Source of the DNA: Actinomycetota bacterium
GTDB lineage: Bacteria > Actinomycetota > Acidimicrobiia > Acidimicrobiales > Ilumatobacteraceae
Length of the DNA: 33,577 nucleotides
Assembly: GCA_009705865.1 (NCBI GenBank)
Contig: WLSJ01000002.1
Coordinates: 1-33,577 of the forward strand
Direction of reading: 5' to 3'
Made by a program: the position numbers and the translations under genes. The stretch's first letter is position 1, and every line of letters starts with the position of its first letter. Positions 7,603 through 16,559 of this stretch are shown one piece after another. The notes below the pieces were generated by a model that did no database searches, was not told the DNA's origin, and saw nothing but the letters and a program-made list of their open reading frames with translations.

Positions 7603-8507
7603 ATATCAAACAGTTGATTGATGGCCTTTACTTGGCCACCGGTTGTCGAAGACATCACAGCAATCGGAGTGACTCCGGCGTCGGCCCACTCTTCGAAACG
7701 TTGGCGCACATGTGATGCAGAGCCGCTGATTGTGTTGTCATCGAGCCATGTGTCGCTCATAAGCGAAGGAATGATGTCTCTGTTGCCAGCTTCAATAGCA
7801 GCTTCAATCGCATCCATTTCCTCGACGTATCCGGCTGCTCGCCAGTAGTTGCGATAGTTGGGTAGTGAAACATATCCGGTCAGAGTTTTACGGTTGACTG
7901 CGCGCGCGGCCTCAACGTCGTCATCAATCACTGTCGGAATCATGTTGGCTAAGAAAAAATCATCGCGCACTGCGTTTGGAACTTCGGACAACTGTGTAGC
8001 CATGTGACTGAGTGAGGCGTTGGCCCAGATAGCACCCTCTGAGATCTCTGTCGATAATTGCAACATCTTGTTACGCAATGTTGCGAGATAGATCGGAGGA
8101 AGTTGGCCACCGAAGCGTTCATTCGCGCGCATCGCAGCGACGTATGAGGAGGTGTCAGCAAGTGGTTTTCCGGTCTCGACTCCGAGGCGGTCAGTGACTG
8201 GACCGTGGCTGACTCCGAGGCCTAAACGAAAGCGCCCATCGGACATCTCGTTTATGTGGGAAGCCGTATTTGCCATCTCTACGGGGTGGCTGTAATAAAT
8301 CGGTTGAATTGACGTCCAGTAATTGATGCGCGAGGTGACATGCGCCAAAGACACGCATAAACCCATCGTGCCGCCCAGGCTGGGGCACGCAAGGCCTGAG
8401 ATGCCTCTGTTCTCAGCCTCGACCGCGAGGTCAAGAATGGCGCGTCTTTTCGTGGGGGAGGCCACGATGGAAAGAGCAGGACGGAAAGAAGCATCTACCT
8501 TAAGCAT
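7593..8507 (-). CDS. LLM-class flavin (probably F420)-dependent oxidoreductase
   Basis: Luciferase-like TIM barrel motifs (HINEMSDGRFRLGLGVSHGP, GSASHVRQRFEEWADAGV). Confidence 0.88.
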   Translation of the reverse strand: MLKVDASFRPALSIVASPTKRRAILDLAVEAENRGISGLACPSLGGTMGLCVSLAHVTSRINYWTSIQPIYYSHPVEMANTASHINEMSDGRFRLGLGVSHGPVTDRLGVETGKPLADTSSYVAAMRANERFGGQLPPIYLATLRNKMLQLSTEISEGAIWANASLSHMATQLSEVPNAVRDDFFLANMIPTVIDDDVEAARAVNRKTLTGYVSLPNYRNYWRAAGYVEEMDAIEAAIEAGNRDIIPSLMSDTWLDDNTISGSASHVRQRFEEWADAGVTPIAVMSSTTGGQVKAINQLFDIYN

Positions 8508-8525
8508 TCCCGTAACCTAGTCCCA
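8508..8525. promoter_or_regulatory. 18-bp divergent intergenic with overlapping -10-like boxes on both strands
   Basis: TCCCGTAACCTAGTCCCA: + TAACCT 7 nt before pimA ATG; - TAGGTT 6 nt before LLM ATG. Confidence 0.5.
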
Positions 8526-9689
8526 ATGTTGAGAATTGGAATAGTGAGCCCGTACAGCCTCACGGTTCCAGGCGGAGTTCAACAGCAGGTTCTTGGTTTG
8601 GCGCGTAGTTTGCGGGCAAAGGGTCATGAGGTGCGTGTTCTTGGACCATGTGACGGCCCACCCCCCGATGCGTTCGTGACGCCGCTTGGCAACAGTCTTC
8701 CCACTGCCGTAAACGGATCAATTGCGCCGCTAGCTCCTGATGCGTCGGCAGCACTTCGAACTATCCGAGCTCTCAATGATGAAGCATTTGATGTGGTGCA
8801 TGTACACGAGCCTCTTGTGCCAGGACCATCCATGACCGCTTTGCTTGTGAAGATGGCGCCTGTAGTTGCAACGTTTCATTCTGCGGGGGAGTCTGCTGGG
8901 TACAGAACTTTTTCTGCACTTCTAAAAAAAATGGCATCACGGATTGATGTTCGTGTCGCGGTTTCTAAAGATGCTGTTGAACTTGTACAGCGATATTTAG
9001 GCGGAGATTACGAAGTGTTGTTCAATGGCATTGAGCTAGGTGACTATGTTGCATCTTCGTTGCCTCGGGAAAAGGCAATTTTTTTTATTGGCCGACACGA
9101 ACCGAGAAAAGGTTTAAGCGTGTTGCTCGAGGCAATGAAAAAGTTGCCACCAGATGTTCGAGTGTGGATTGCTTCAGATGGGCCAGAGACAGCAGAATTG
9201 CAACAACGTTTCTCTCATGACAAACGAATTGAGTGGCTGGGACGAATCTCGGATACCGAAAAGGTGAGTCGTATGTGTCGCGCTTCTGTTTTTTGTGCGC
9301 CGTCGTTGCATGGCGAATCATTCGGAGTTGTTCTGCTTGAAGCTATGGCTGCAGGTACTCCGGTAGTGGCCAGCAATCTTGATGGCTATCGAAATGTTGC
9401 GACTGACGGAGAGACCGCTCTTCTCGTCGAAACGGGAAATGTCACCAGCCTGGCTACGGCATTAGCAAACGTTTTAAATGACTCAGAACTAGCGGCTCGA
9501 CTCACGACCAACGGCCGCGAACATGCCCAACACTTCTCAATGGACGTATTGGCTGACCGATATGTAGAGATGTATGAGCGTGCGCTTCATATGGAAGCAA
9601 CAAACATCACCACCATCAAGGTGCCCCGTATGCTGAGAAGGTTCGAAGATCGTTTTTTACGGCGGTCACATCTTGGTGGCGAGCGATAG
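8526..9689 (+). CDS. pimA: Phosphatidylinositol mannosyltransferase-like GT4 glycosyltransferase
   Basis: MLRIGIVSPYSLTVPGGVQQQVLGLA...HVHEPLVPGPS...GRHEPRKGL...SLHGESFGVVLLEAMAAGTPVVAS. Confidence 0.9.
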   Translation: MLRIGIVSPYSLTVPGGVQQQVLGLARSLRAKGHEVRVLGPCDGPPPDAFVTPLGNSLPTAVNGSIAPLAPDASAALRTIRALNDEAFDVVHVHEPLVPGPSMTALLVKMAPVVATFHSAGESAGYRTFSALLKKMASRIDVRVAVSKDAVELVQRYLGGDYEVLFNGIELGDYVASSLPREKAIFFIGRHEPRKGLSVLLEAMKKLPPDVRVWIASDGPETAELQQRFSHDKRIEWLGRISDTEKVSRMCRASVFCAPSLHGESFGVVLLEAMAAGTPVVASNLDGYRNVATDGETALLVETGNVTSLATALANVLNDSELAARLTTNGREHAQHFSMDVLADRYVEMYERALHMEATNITTIKVPRMLRRFEDRFLRRSHLGGER

Positions 9690-9709
9690 GAGCCGACCGT
9701 TGTCGGCTC
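9690..9709 (+). terminator. Perfect 8-bp hairpin GAGCCGAC-CGTT-GTCGGCTC without U-tract, immediately after pimA stop
   Basis: Inverted repeat read directly; no downstream T-run, so terminator versus RNA-processing element is unresolved. Confidence 0.5.
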
Positions 9710-9722
9710 TATGAAAGGACAC

Positions 9723-10541
9723 ATGAATCAGCGTCAATGGATTCCCATCGAAGACCAAACAGAGTTAAACAGCAGGCGAGTGCAGATGATCCCTGTGGCA
9801 GTCACCGTTCTTGGTTCCTTCGTATTTTTGGTTCTGGGTTTGATTGTCGGAATGCCTGTCGTGGGCCTAGTACTAGGCGCGCTGGTTGTTGGCGCGTTCA
9901 TGATGAAAGTTCATCGTTCAGCTGAAGAAGTTGTCTTAAAAATGGTTGGTGGTCTTCCTGCGTCAGAACATGAACATGCACGGTTGTTCAACATCATCGA
10001 CGGACTATGTGTTGTAGGTGGAGACCAACGTCCGGCATTGAGAGTGGTGGGCATCGAATACCCCGTTGCGCTAGCCGTCGCTATGCCGGGACAGCCCGGA
10101 ACAATCGTGGTCTCGGCCGGATTTTTGCGGTCCATGGGTCGCGTCGAATTGGAAGCAGTGATGGCGCATCTGATGTGGCGTCTTCGATCAGGAGATATCG
10201 GAATGACGACGTATTTGATCGCTCTGGGCGCTGCCGTGCAGCGATTCGGTGCTTCGCGGTTAATACGAGGCCTTGTCTCTCGATTCTCTGATGAGCGAAT
10301 TCTTTTGTGGGCAGATGTAGCGGCATGTCAAGCCACTCGGTATCCACCAGCACTTGTTTCTGCTCTCGAGATTGTTGAGCGAGCCAATGAAGTGCCGGTA
10401 GGGCGAATTGGTGCCCAAGCGTTGTGGTTTGCAACTCCTGATAGTCCAGGGGATGGCGCCATTCAGTTGGGTGAGGTGCCTAACATCGGGTTTGCGCGTC
10501 CGTCATTAACGGACCGTATTTCTGTTCTCAAGGAGATCTGA
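9723..10541 (+). CDS. HtpX/M48-like membrane protein with degenerate zinc site (predicted pseudoprotease)
   Basis: N-terminal two-TM hairpin; VELEAVMAHLMWRLRSGDI matches the HtpX HExxH region with E and second H lost; WADVAACQAT...ALVSALEIVE matches the downstream EAD region; RBS AAAGGA before ATG 9723. Confidence 0.7.
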   Translation: MNQRQWIPIEDQTELNSRRVQMIPVAVTVLGSFVFLVLGLIVGMPVVGLVLGALVVGAFMMKVHRSAEEVVLKMVGGLPASEHEHARLFNIIDGLCVVGGDQRPALRVVGIEYPVALAVAMPGQPGTIVVSAGFLRSMGRVELEAVMAHLMWRLRSGDIGMTTYLIALGAAVQRFGASRLIRGLVSRFSDERILLWADVAACQATRYPPALVSALEIVERANEVPVGRIGAQALWFATPDSPGDGAIQLGEVPNIGFARPSLTDRISVLKEI

Positions 10542-10542
10542 C

Positions 10543-11622
10543 ATGTTTCAATCACATCGCACGGTGACACGTATATCTGTCGCAGCCGTTTTGGTCTCAC
10601 TTCTCATTTCGTGTGGAGGTGGATCTCAGTCCTCAGACAGCACCGATGGCGTCGCCCCAATCGATTCTGTTCCAGCGACCGGACCTGTCTATCCATTACT
10701 CGGTACTCCAGCAACGGATGCAGCAGTTGCTGCGCGAGTGGCCTTGGTAGCAAAGATCGATAATCACCCAGCCGCGCGACCACAGACCGGGCTTAATAAG
10801 GCCGACATCGTCTTTGAAGAAAATGTTGAATTTCTTACGCGCTTCGCTGCTGTGTTCCACAGTCAAGGCAGTGACCCGGTTGGTCCATTGCGCAGTGGAC
10901 GCACACAAGACATCAACATTCTCGGATCTTTGAACAAGCCAATGCTGGCTTGGAGTGGCGGAAATGCACGAGTGACAAATGCCATTAACGCAAGCGACTT
11001 GGTAAATGTGGGCTACAGCGCGTCACATGGCAAGGGCGGTTACTACAGAGAAAAGACACGTCAAGCTCCGCATAACTTGTATGCAAAGACGAAGAATTTG
11101 TGGACACTTGCGCCGAAGGGTTCTGGACCTCCTCCACAGCAGTTTCTCTATCGGTCAGATAGTGATGCAAAGCCAACAACTTCAGTTGCAATCGACGGTG
11201 CGAAAATCTCGATGTATAACGTGCGCGTGTATTGGAAATGGGATGCAACAACGAAAACGTTCTTGCGATTCAGTGAAAACATCAAGCGCGTTCTCGAACC
11301 TCACATGACAGACGATGGTCAAGTAAACGCAACCAATGTCGTAGTTCTTTACATGAAATACGTTCGAAGCAAGGCTGACCGTAAAAGTCCCGAAGCTGTC
11401 TCTGTTGGTACCGGCACAGGTTTTGTCTTGACCGATGGTGGCATGATTCCCGTCACATGGACTCGCCCTAGTCGTGAGGTGCCTTTCCAGTTGACTGATG
11501 CAGCAGGTACAGCCGTACGAATGATGCCAGGGCGCACATGGGTGGAACTGGCGTACAAAGAATCTTTAGCTCCTGTCAATCCCGGTATTGACCCATCCAA
11601 AGTGGTCTGGCCAGCGGTCTAA
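10543..11622 (+). CDS. DUF3048-family lipoprotein (YerB-like)
   Basis: Signal peptide and lipobox LLISC; ARVALVAKIDNHPAARPQTGLNKADIVFEE, GPLRSGRTQDI, APHNLYA. Confidence 0.85.
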   Translation: MFQSHRTVTRISVAAVLVSLLISCGGGSQSSDSTDGVAPIDSVPATGPVYPLLGTPATDAAVAARVALVAKIDNHPAARPQTGLNKADIVFEENVEFLTRFAAVFHSQGSDPVGPLRSGRTQDINILGSLNKPMLAWSGGNARVTNAINASDLVNVGYSASHGKGGYYREKTRQAPHNLYAKTKNLWTLAPKGSGPPPQQFLYRSDSDAKPTTSVAIDGAKISMYNVRVYWKWDATTKTFLRFSENIKRVLEPHMTDDGQVNATNVVVLYMKYVRSKADRKSPEAVSVGTGTGFVLTDGGMIPVTWTRPSREVPFQLTDAAGTAVRMMPGRTWVELAYKESLAPVNPGIDPSKVVWPAV

Positions 11623-11637
11623 ACCAGTTAATTCCAT

Positions 11638-11658
11638 GGGGTGACTTCGTGTCGCCTC
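11638..11658 (+). repeat. Imperfect hairpin GGGGTGAC-TTCGT-GTCGCCTC between DUF3048 gene and pdxS
   Basis: 8-bp RNA stem with two G-U pairs read directly. Confidence 0.4.
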
Positions 11659-11673
11659 GGTACCATGGCAGTC

Positions 11674-12576
11674 ATGGTTTCTACTAACGGTTCATCGGCA
11701 ACTGGCACCCAACGCGTCAAGCGTGGTCTTGCAGAGATGTTGAAAGGTGGCGTCATTATGGACGTCGTCAACTCTGATCAAGCAAAGATCGCAGAAGATG
11801 CGGGTGCGTGCGCAGTGATGGCGCTCGAGCGAGTGCCTGCCGATATTCGCCGTGACGGTGGAGTGGCTCGCATGAGCGACCCTGAGATGATCATGGCTAT
11901 TCAAGCAAGCGTGCATATTCCAGTGATGGCGAAAGCACGCATAGGTCATTTCGTTGAAGCACAAATTCTTGAATCACTCGGAGTCGACTTTATTGATGAG
12001 TCAGAAGTGTTGACTCCTGCTGACGAAACCCACCACATCGATAAATTCTCTTTTGACATCCCTTTTGTTTGTGGAGCTACAAATTTGGGTGAAGCATTGC
12101 GTCGCATCTCAGAAGGAGCAGCTCTTATTCGCTCAAAGGGCGAAGCCGGAACTGGCAACATTGTTGAAGCGGTGCGCCATTTGCGTTCAATTCTTGGTGA
12201 CATCCGCAAAATCACACAAGCTGATTCTGCTGAGTTGTTTGAATGGGCAAAGAAACTGCAAGCTCCGTTGCCTCTTGTGCAAGAAATAGCAGAGACTGGC
12301 AAACTGCAAGTTCCGCTCTTCTGTGCTGGTGGTATTGCAACCCCTGCAGACGCAGCGCTTGCGATGCAACTTGGCGCAGAGTCAGTATTTGTTGGATCCG
12401 GAATTTTCAAGAGTGATGATCCGGCACCTCGTGCTAAAGCCATCGTTGAGGCAACTACTCACTTCCGTGATGCAGCAGTACTCGCTCGTGTGAGTCGCGG
12501 CCTTGGTGTTGCCATGACCGGTATCGGTATGGACGAAATCAACGAGACTCAACGATTCGCTCAACGCGGTTGGTAG
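11674..12576 (+). CDS. pdxS: Pyridoxal 5'-phosphate synthase subunit PdxS
   Basis: [23 protein letters not shown]...[17 protein letters not shown]...[11 protein letters not shown]; start 11674 or 11665 plausible. Confidence 0.97.
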   Translation: MVSTNGSSATGTQRVKRGLAEMLKGGVIMDVVNSDQAKIAEDAGACAVMALERVPADIRRDGGVARMSDPEMIMAIQASVHIPVMAKARIGHFVEAQILESLGVDFIDESEVLTPADETHHIDKFSFDIPFVCGATNLGEALRRISEGAALIRSKGEAGTGNIVEAVRHLRSILGDIRKITQADSAELFEWAKKLQAPLPLVQEIAETGKLQVPLFCAGGIATPADAALAMQLGAESVFVGSGIFKSDDPAPRAKAIVEATTHFRDAAVLARVSRGLGVAMTGIGMDEINETQRFAQRGW

Positions 12577-12588
12577 CGACCCTCATGA

Positions 12589-13188
12589 ATGCGAGGCCTC
12601 CAGGTGAACGTGCAGATTGGTGTTTTGGCACTTCAAGGAGCGTTCGCTGCTCATAGTGAGTGTCTCGCGTCTCTCGGTGTGCAATCAATAGAAGTACGCA
12701 CCCCTGAACAGCTCATCGGCGTCGATGCGTTGTTAATGCCAGGCGGAGAATCGAGCACAATGTCGCAGTTGCTCGAGTCATCAGGATTGTTTGATCCCAT
12801 CGCCGAACGAATTTCATCAGGGATGCCTGTTTTCGGAACGTGCGCCGGAATGATTTTGCTTGCTTCCGAGGTTCTTGACGGCCGTAGCGACCAGAGAAAT
12901 TTCTCAGCCATCGATATTTCAGTGCGTCGCAATGCTTTTGGTCGACAGCTTGATTCGTTTGAAACAACCGTCAGTACATCTGTCGGGGAATTTCATGGTG
13001 TTTTCATTCGTGCCCCGCGAATTGAACGCGTAGGTGCAGATGTAAAAGTTTTAGGCAGCATTAACGATGAACCCGTGCTAGTGCAGCAGGGCAATGTGCT
13101 AGCGGCTTCGTTTCACCCTGAATTGTCAGGCGATGCCCGACTTCACGACTATTTTGTTTCCATGACCTCTAATAAGAAAAAGGTGTAG
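12589..13188 (+). CDS. pdxT: PLP synthase glutaminase subunit PdxT
   Basis: IGVLALQGAFAAH, MPGGESSTM, FGTCAGMILLA, SFHPEL; start could be an internal GTG (12604). Confidence 0.96.
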   Translation: MRGLQVNVQIGVLALQGAFAAHSECLASLGVQSIEVRTPEQLIGVDALLMPGGESSTMSQLLESSGLFDPIAERISSGMPVFGTCAGMILLASEVLDGRSDQRNFSAIDISVRRNAFGRQLDSFETTVSTSVGEFHGVFIRAPRIERVGADVKVLGSINDEPVLVQQGNVLAASFHPELSGDARLHDYFVSMTSNKKKV

Positions 13189-13191
13189 CCA

Positions 13192-13938
13192 ATGTCGGGA
13201 CATTCCAAATGGGCAACTATTAAACACAAAAAGGGTGCCATCGATAAAGCACGAGGAAAGTTGTTTGCAAAACTTGCACGCCAACTTGAAGTCGCCGCTC
13301 GATCAGGTGGAATGGACGTTGACACAAACGCTGCATTACGCACCATGGTGCAAAAGGCGAAGGCTGGTCAGATGACCAAGGACGCTATCGATCGCGCAAT
13401 CAAGCGCGGCGGTGGTGAAACCGGTGGGGCAAACTACGAATCAATCATGTACGAGGGGTATGCACCGGGTGGAGTTGCGCTTCTTGTTGATGTCCTCACA
13501 GATAATCGCAACAGAACGGCTTCTGATGTCAGAAACGCTTTTACTAAGTTCGGCGGATCGCTCGCCGAACCCGGAGCAGTGAGTTGGCAATTCTCCCGAC
13601 GCGGGCTCATTGTTGTGCCCGGAACTGTCGAAGAAGACGTCGTGATGACCGCAGCGCTTGAAGCTGGTGCAGAAGACATCGAAAAAGATGGTGACACCTG
13701 GAGAGTATTGACAGATTCATCGGCGGTGTACGAGGTGAAAGAGGCTCTTGAGGGGGCGGGCATTGAGGTCTTGAGCGCAGAAAGCACCATGGTCTCTGCC
13801 AACACCATTGAAGTGACGAATCTTGAAGATGCGCGCCACATTTTGCGTATCATGGACATGTTGGATGAGAGCGATGACGTACAAGATGTCTACGCAAACT
13901 TCGACATTGAAGAATCACTAATGCAGGAGATCGAATAA
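13192..13938 (+). CDS. yebC: YebC/PmpR (TACO1) family protein
   Basis: MSGHSKWATIKHKKGAIDKARGKLFAKLAR. Confidence 0.97.
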   Translation: MSGHSKWATIKHKKGAIDKARGKLFAKLARQLEVAARSGGMDVDTNAALRTMVQKAKAGQMTKDAIDRAIKRGGGETGGANYESIMYEGYAPGGVALLVDVLTDNRNRTASDVRNAFTKFGGSLAEPGAVSWQFSRRGLIVVPGTVEEDVVMTAALEAGAEDIEKDGDTWRVLTDSSAVYEVKEALEGAGIEVLSAESTMVSANTIEVTNLEDARHILRIMDMLDESDDVQDVYANFDIEESLMQEIE

Positions 13939-14390
13939 TGGCAGTTTCAGTCGGCGATAGCGCCCCCGATTTCACTCTTCCTGCAACTGGGGGCGTCAAT
14001 CTGGCTCTGTCTGCATTTCGTGGTCAACCAGTTGTTCTGGTGTTTTACCCAGGCGATGACACGCCAGTCTGCACAAAACAGCTGAATTCGTACAACAATG
14101 AACTTTCTGCGTTTCAGGGAGTTGGTGCCCAAGTGTTGGCAATTTCGGCACAAGATTTAGCCAGTCACGAGCAGTTCTCTTCTAAGCATGGATTTGGTTT
14201 TCCCCTCCTGGCTGACACTGACAAGGCTGTGGCGTCCCTCTACGGCACCGTGGGGCCATTGGGGTTTCCACGGCGCAGCGTCTTTGTAATCAATGGCAAC
14301 GGTGTCATCACATATGTCCACCGGGCCATAGCTGGCATCACATATCGCCCCGTCGATGAACTGGTGGCAGCGGTCGAGGCCTCTCGCTGA
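13938..14390 (+). CDS. Peroxiredoxin, BCP/PrxQ/AhpE-like, single cysteine
   Basis: FYPGDDTPVCTKQL; only one Cys in the ORF; TAATG overlap with yebC. Confidence 0.88.
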   Translation: MAVSVGDSAPDFTLPATGGVNLALSAFRGQPVVLVFYPGDDTPVCTKQLNSYNNELSAFQGVGAQVLAISAQDLASHEQFSSKHGFGFPLLADTDKAVASLYGTVGPLGFPRRSVFVINGNGVITYVHRAIAGITYRPVDELVAAVEASR

Positions 14391-14432
14391 AATGCCTCGC
14401 CACTCTGAGATGAGTGGGCTACAATCAAACAT

Positions 14433-14978
14433 ATGTTCGCCCAGGCCACCTCTGTGTCCCCTCATGTGGTTCTTGGTATCGACCCAGGGCTAACCCGTTG
14501 TGGGTATGCGGTTCTTGAAATGAGTTCTCATCAGAACATCCGCGCCGTTGCAATCGGAGTCGTGCGTACACCGCCCTCAAGCCCACTTCACGAGCGTTTG
14601 GCCGAGATACATGCTGAGGTTGAGTCACTATTGACTCAATTTCAGCCACATGCTGTCGCTATCGAACAAGTCTTTTTCCAAAACAATGTTCGCACTGCCA
14701 TGGGGGTCGGCCAGGCAAGCGGAATCGTTTTAGCTCTGGCTAGTCGGGCGGGTTGCGTTGTTGCGCAATACACACCATCGCAAGTAAAGAACACCATTGT
14801 TGGGTGGGGCAGTGCAACGAAAGATCAAATTGGCCACATGGTGCAACAACGCCTGAATCTTGCGTCAATTCCTCAACCTGCAGATGCTGCTGATGCTGCA
14901 GCAATTGCACTGTGTCATTGTGCCATCGCACCGTTTGTTGCATCACGTGATGCCGCCATTGCTCGGAGCGCACGATGA
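14433..14978 (+). CDS. ruvC: Crossover junction endodeoxyribonuclease RuvC
   Basis: VLGIDPGLTRCGYAV, AIEQVFFQNN, DAADAAAIALCH. Confidence 0.97.
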   Translation: MFAQATSVSPHVVLGIDPGLTRCGYAVLEMSSHQNIRAVAIGVVRTPPSSPLHERLAEIHAEVESLLTQFQPHAVAIEQVFFQNNVRTAMGVGQASGIVLALASRAGCVVAQYTPSQVKNTIVGWGSATKDQIGHMVQQRLNLASIPQPADAADAAAIALCHCAIAPFVASRDAAIARSAR

Positions 14979-15568
14979 TCGGCAGCTTGCGCGGAACAGT
15001 GCTCGAACGTATTGCTCCTGGCACGGTGTTACTAGAGGTGAGCGGCGTCGGCTATTTATGCACGGTGACATCGTCCACTTTTGGTGAATTGGAACCAACG
15101 GTTGTTTCGTTTCTTCACATTCATCACCATATTCGTGAAGATAACCAGACCCTGTTTGGTTTTACATCACGCGTTGAGCGCGACACGTTTGACATTCTGA
15201 TTGCCACACATGGCATTGGGCCATCAATGGCGATGGCCATTTTGTCTACGTATTCACCAACCGCATTGGTGTCAGTAGTTGCCTCTGGAGATCTTGCAGC
15301 ATTAACAATTGTGCCAGGTGTCGGAAAAAAGACCGCAGAACGACTAATGGTTGAATTGAAATCTCGTCTGCACCTCGATGGTCTTTCCGTTACTGATTCA
15401 GCAGATTCAGTTCAATCAAGTGCGGCAGATGTGCGAGATGCTCTCACTGCACTCGGATACGGCCATGAAGAAATTCGTGACACTATGCGTTTGCTCGGTA
15501 CTGCATCTGATTCTGAAACAATGTTGCGCGATGCACTTGCACTGTTAGGGGCTCGCCGTGCGGGATGA
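14975..15568 (+). CDS. ruvA: Holliday junction helicase subunit RuvA
   Basis: [42 protein letters not shown] overlap with ruvC. Confidence 0.97.
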   Translation: MIGSLRGTVLERIAPGTVLLEVSGVGYLCTVTSSTFGELEPTVVSFLHIHHHIREDNQTLFGFTSRVERDTFDILIATHGIGPSMAMAILSTYSPTALVSVVASGDLAALTIVPGVGKKTAERLMVELKSRLHLDGLSVTDSADSVQSSAADVRDALTALGYGHEEIRDTMRLLGTASDSETMLRDALALLGARRAG

Positions 15569-16550
15569 ATTCCTTGAACCCATTCTTGCATCAGATCGTG
15601 AAGTGGCAGACGAAATCGGTTTGCGTCCTCGATTGCTCGACGACTTTGTCGGCCAACGCGAACTAAAAGAACATCTCGACATTGTTCTCGGAGCTGCAAA
15701 GCAACGAGGTCAAGCGGCCGATCACATTTTGCTTGCTGGTCCTCCTGGTCTTGGTAAAACCACGATGGCATGCATCGTTGCTGCAGAAATGGGAGTCGCA
15801 CTGCACATCACTAGTGGTCCAGCTCTCGAGAGGGCAGGAGATCTTGCAGCAATTCTCACAAAGTTGGGCGATGGTGATGTTCTCTTTATTGATGAAATTC
15901 ATCGTTTGTCACGCCCCGTAGAGGAAATTCTGTATCCCGCAATGGAGGACTTTCAGATCGACATTGTTGTCGGAAAAGGGCCAGCTGCATCATCAATTCG
16001 TCTCACTTTGCCACGGTTCACTCTTATCGGCGCAACAACGCGTACCGGAATGATCACAGGTCCACTGCGCGATCGGTTTGGTCTCGTCGCGCGACTTGAC
16101 TATTACGATGCGGTTGAACTTGATGCCATCGTCCAACGAACTGCTCGCATTCTTGATGTGCCATTGACAGATGATGCCTCGTTCCACATTGCTCGACGCA
16201 GCAGAGGTACTCCACGTATCGCTAACCGTTTACTGCGACGTGTGCGCGACTATGCAGAGGTACGCGGTGATGGCACCATCAACGCTGAAACAGCATTAGA
16301 AGCGCTACGGGTTTTCGGCGTCGATGAATTGGGTCTTGACAAGGTTGATAGGGCGATCCTGCGCAGTTTGTGTGACCAGTTTGATGGCGGTCCGGTCGGT
16401 CTAACCACGTTGGCTATTGCGGTTGGTGAGCAACCCGAAACCGTGGAAGACGTGTACGAACCATTTCTCATTCAGCAAGGGCTGATTGCGCGAACACCTC
16501 GCGGACGCATCGCAATGGATGCTGCCCGTTCACACCTTGCCAACCCGTAG
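15558..16550 (+). CDS. ruvB: Holliday junction helicase RuvB
   Basis: [51 protein letters not shown]. Confidence 0.98.
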   Translation: MRDEFLEPILASDREVADEIGLRPRLLDDFVGQRELKEHLDIVLGAAKQRGQAADHILLAGPPGLGKTTMACIVAAEMGVALHITSGPALERAGDLAAILTKLGDGDVLFIDEIHRLSRPVEEILYPAMEDFQIDIVVGKGPAASSIRLTLPRFTLIGATTRTGMITGPLRDRFGLVARLDYYDAVELDAIVQRTARILDVPLTDDASFHIARRSRGTPRIANRLLRRVRDYAEVRGDGTINAETALEALRVFGVDELGLDKVDRAILRSLCDQFDGGPVGLTTLAIAVGEQPETVEDVYEPFLIQQGLIARTPRGRIAMDAARSHLANP

Positions 16551-16559
16551 CCTCGGTGC

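Noticed and set aside
12241-12320. Near-direct repeat AAACTGCAAGCTCCG / AAACTGCAAGTTCCG in pdxS
   Set aside because: Coding coincidence from KLQAPL and KLQVPL in a conserved region; not a mobile or regulatory repeat.
12301-12345. PdxS LFCAGG in place of the common NFAAGG
   Set aside because: Similar LF(T/C)[11 protein letters not shown] variants appear to be normal for actinobacterial PdxS from memory; not worth flagging.
11946-12443. 165-aa minus-strand ORF opposite pdxS
   Set aside because: Antisense shadow of a strongly conserved gene; Ser/Ala-rich composition with no recognisable domain or RBS.
13434-13859. 141-aa minus-strand ORF opposite yebC
   Set aside because: Antisense shadow ORF, Ser/Thr-rich, no support.
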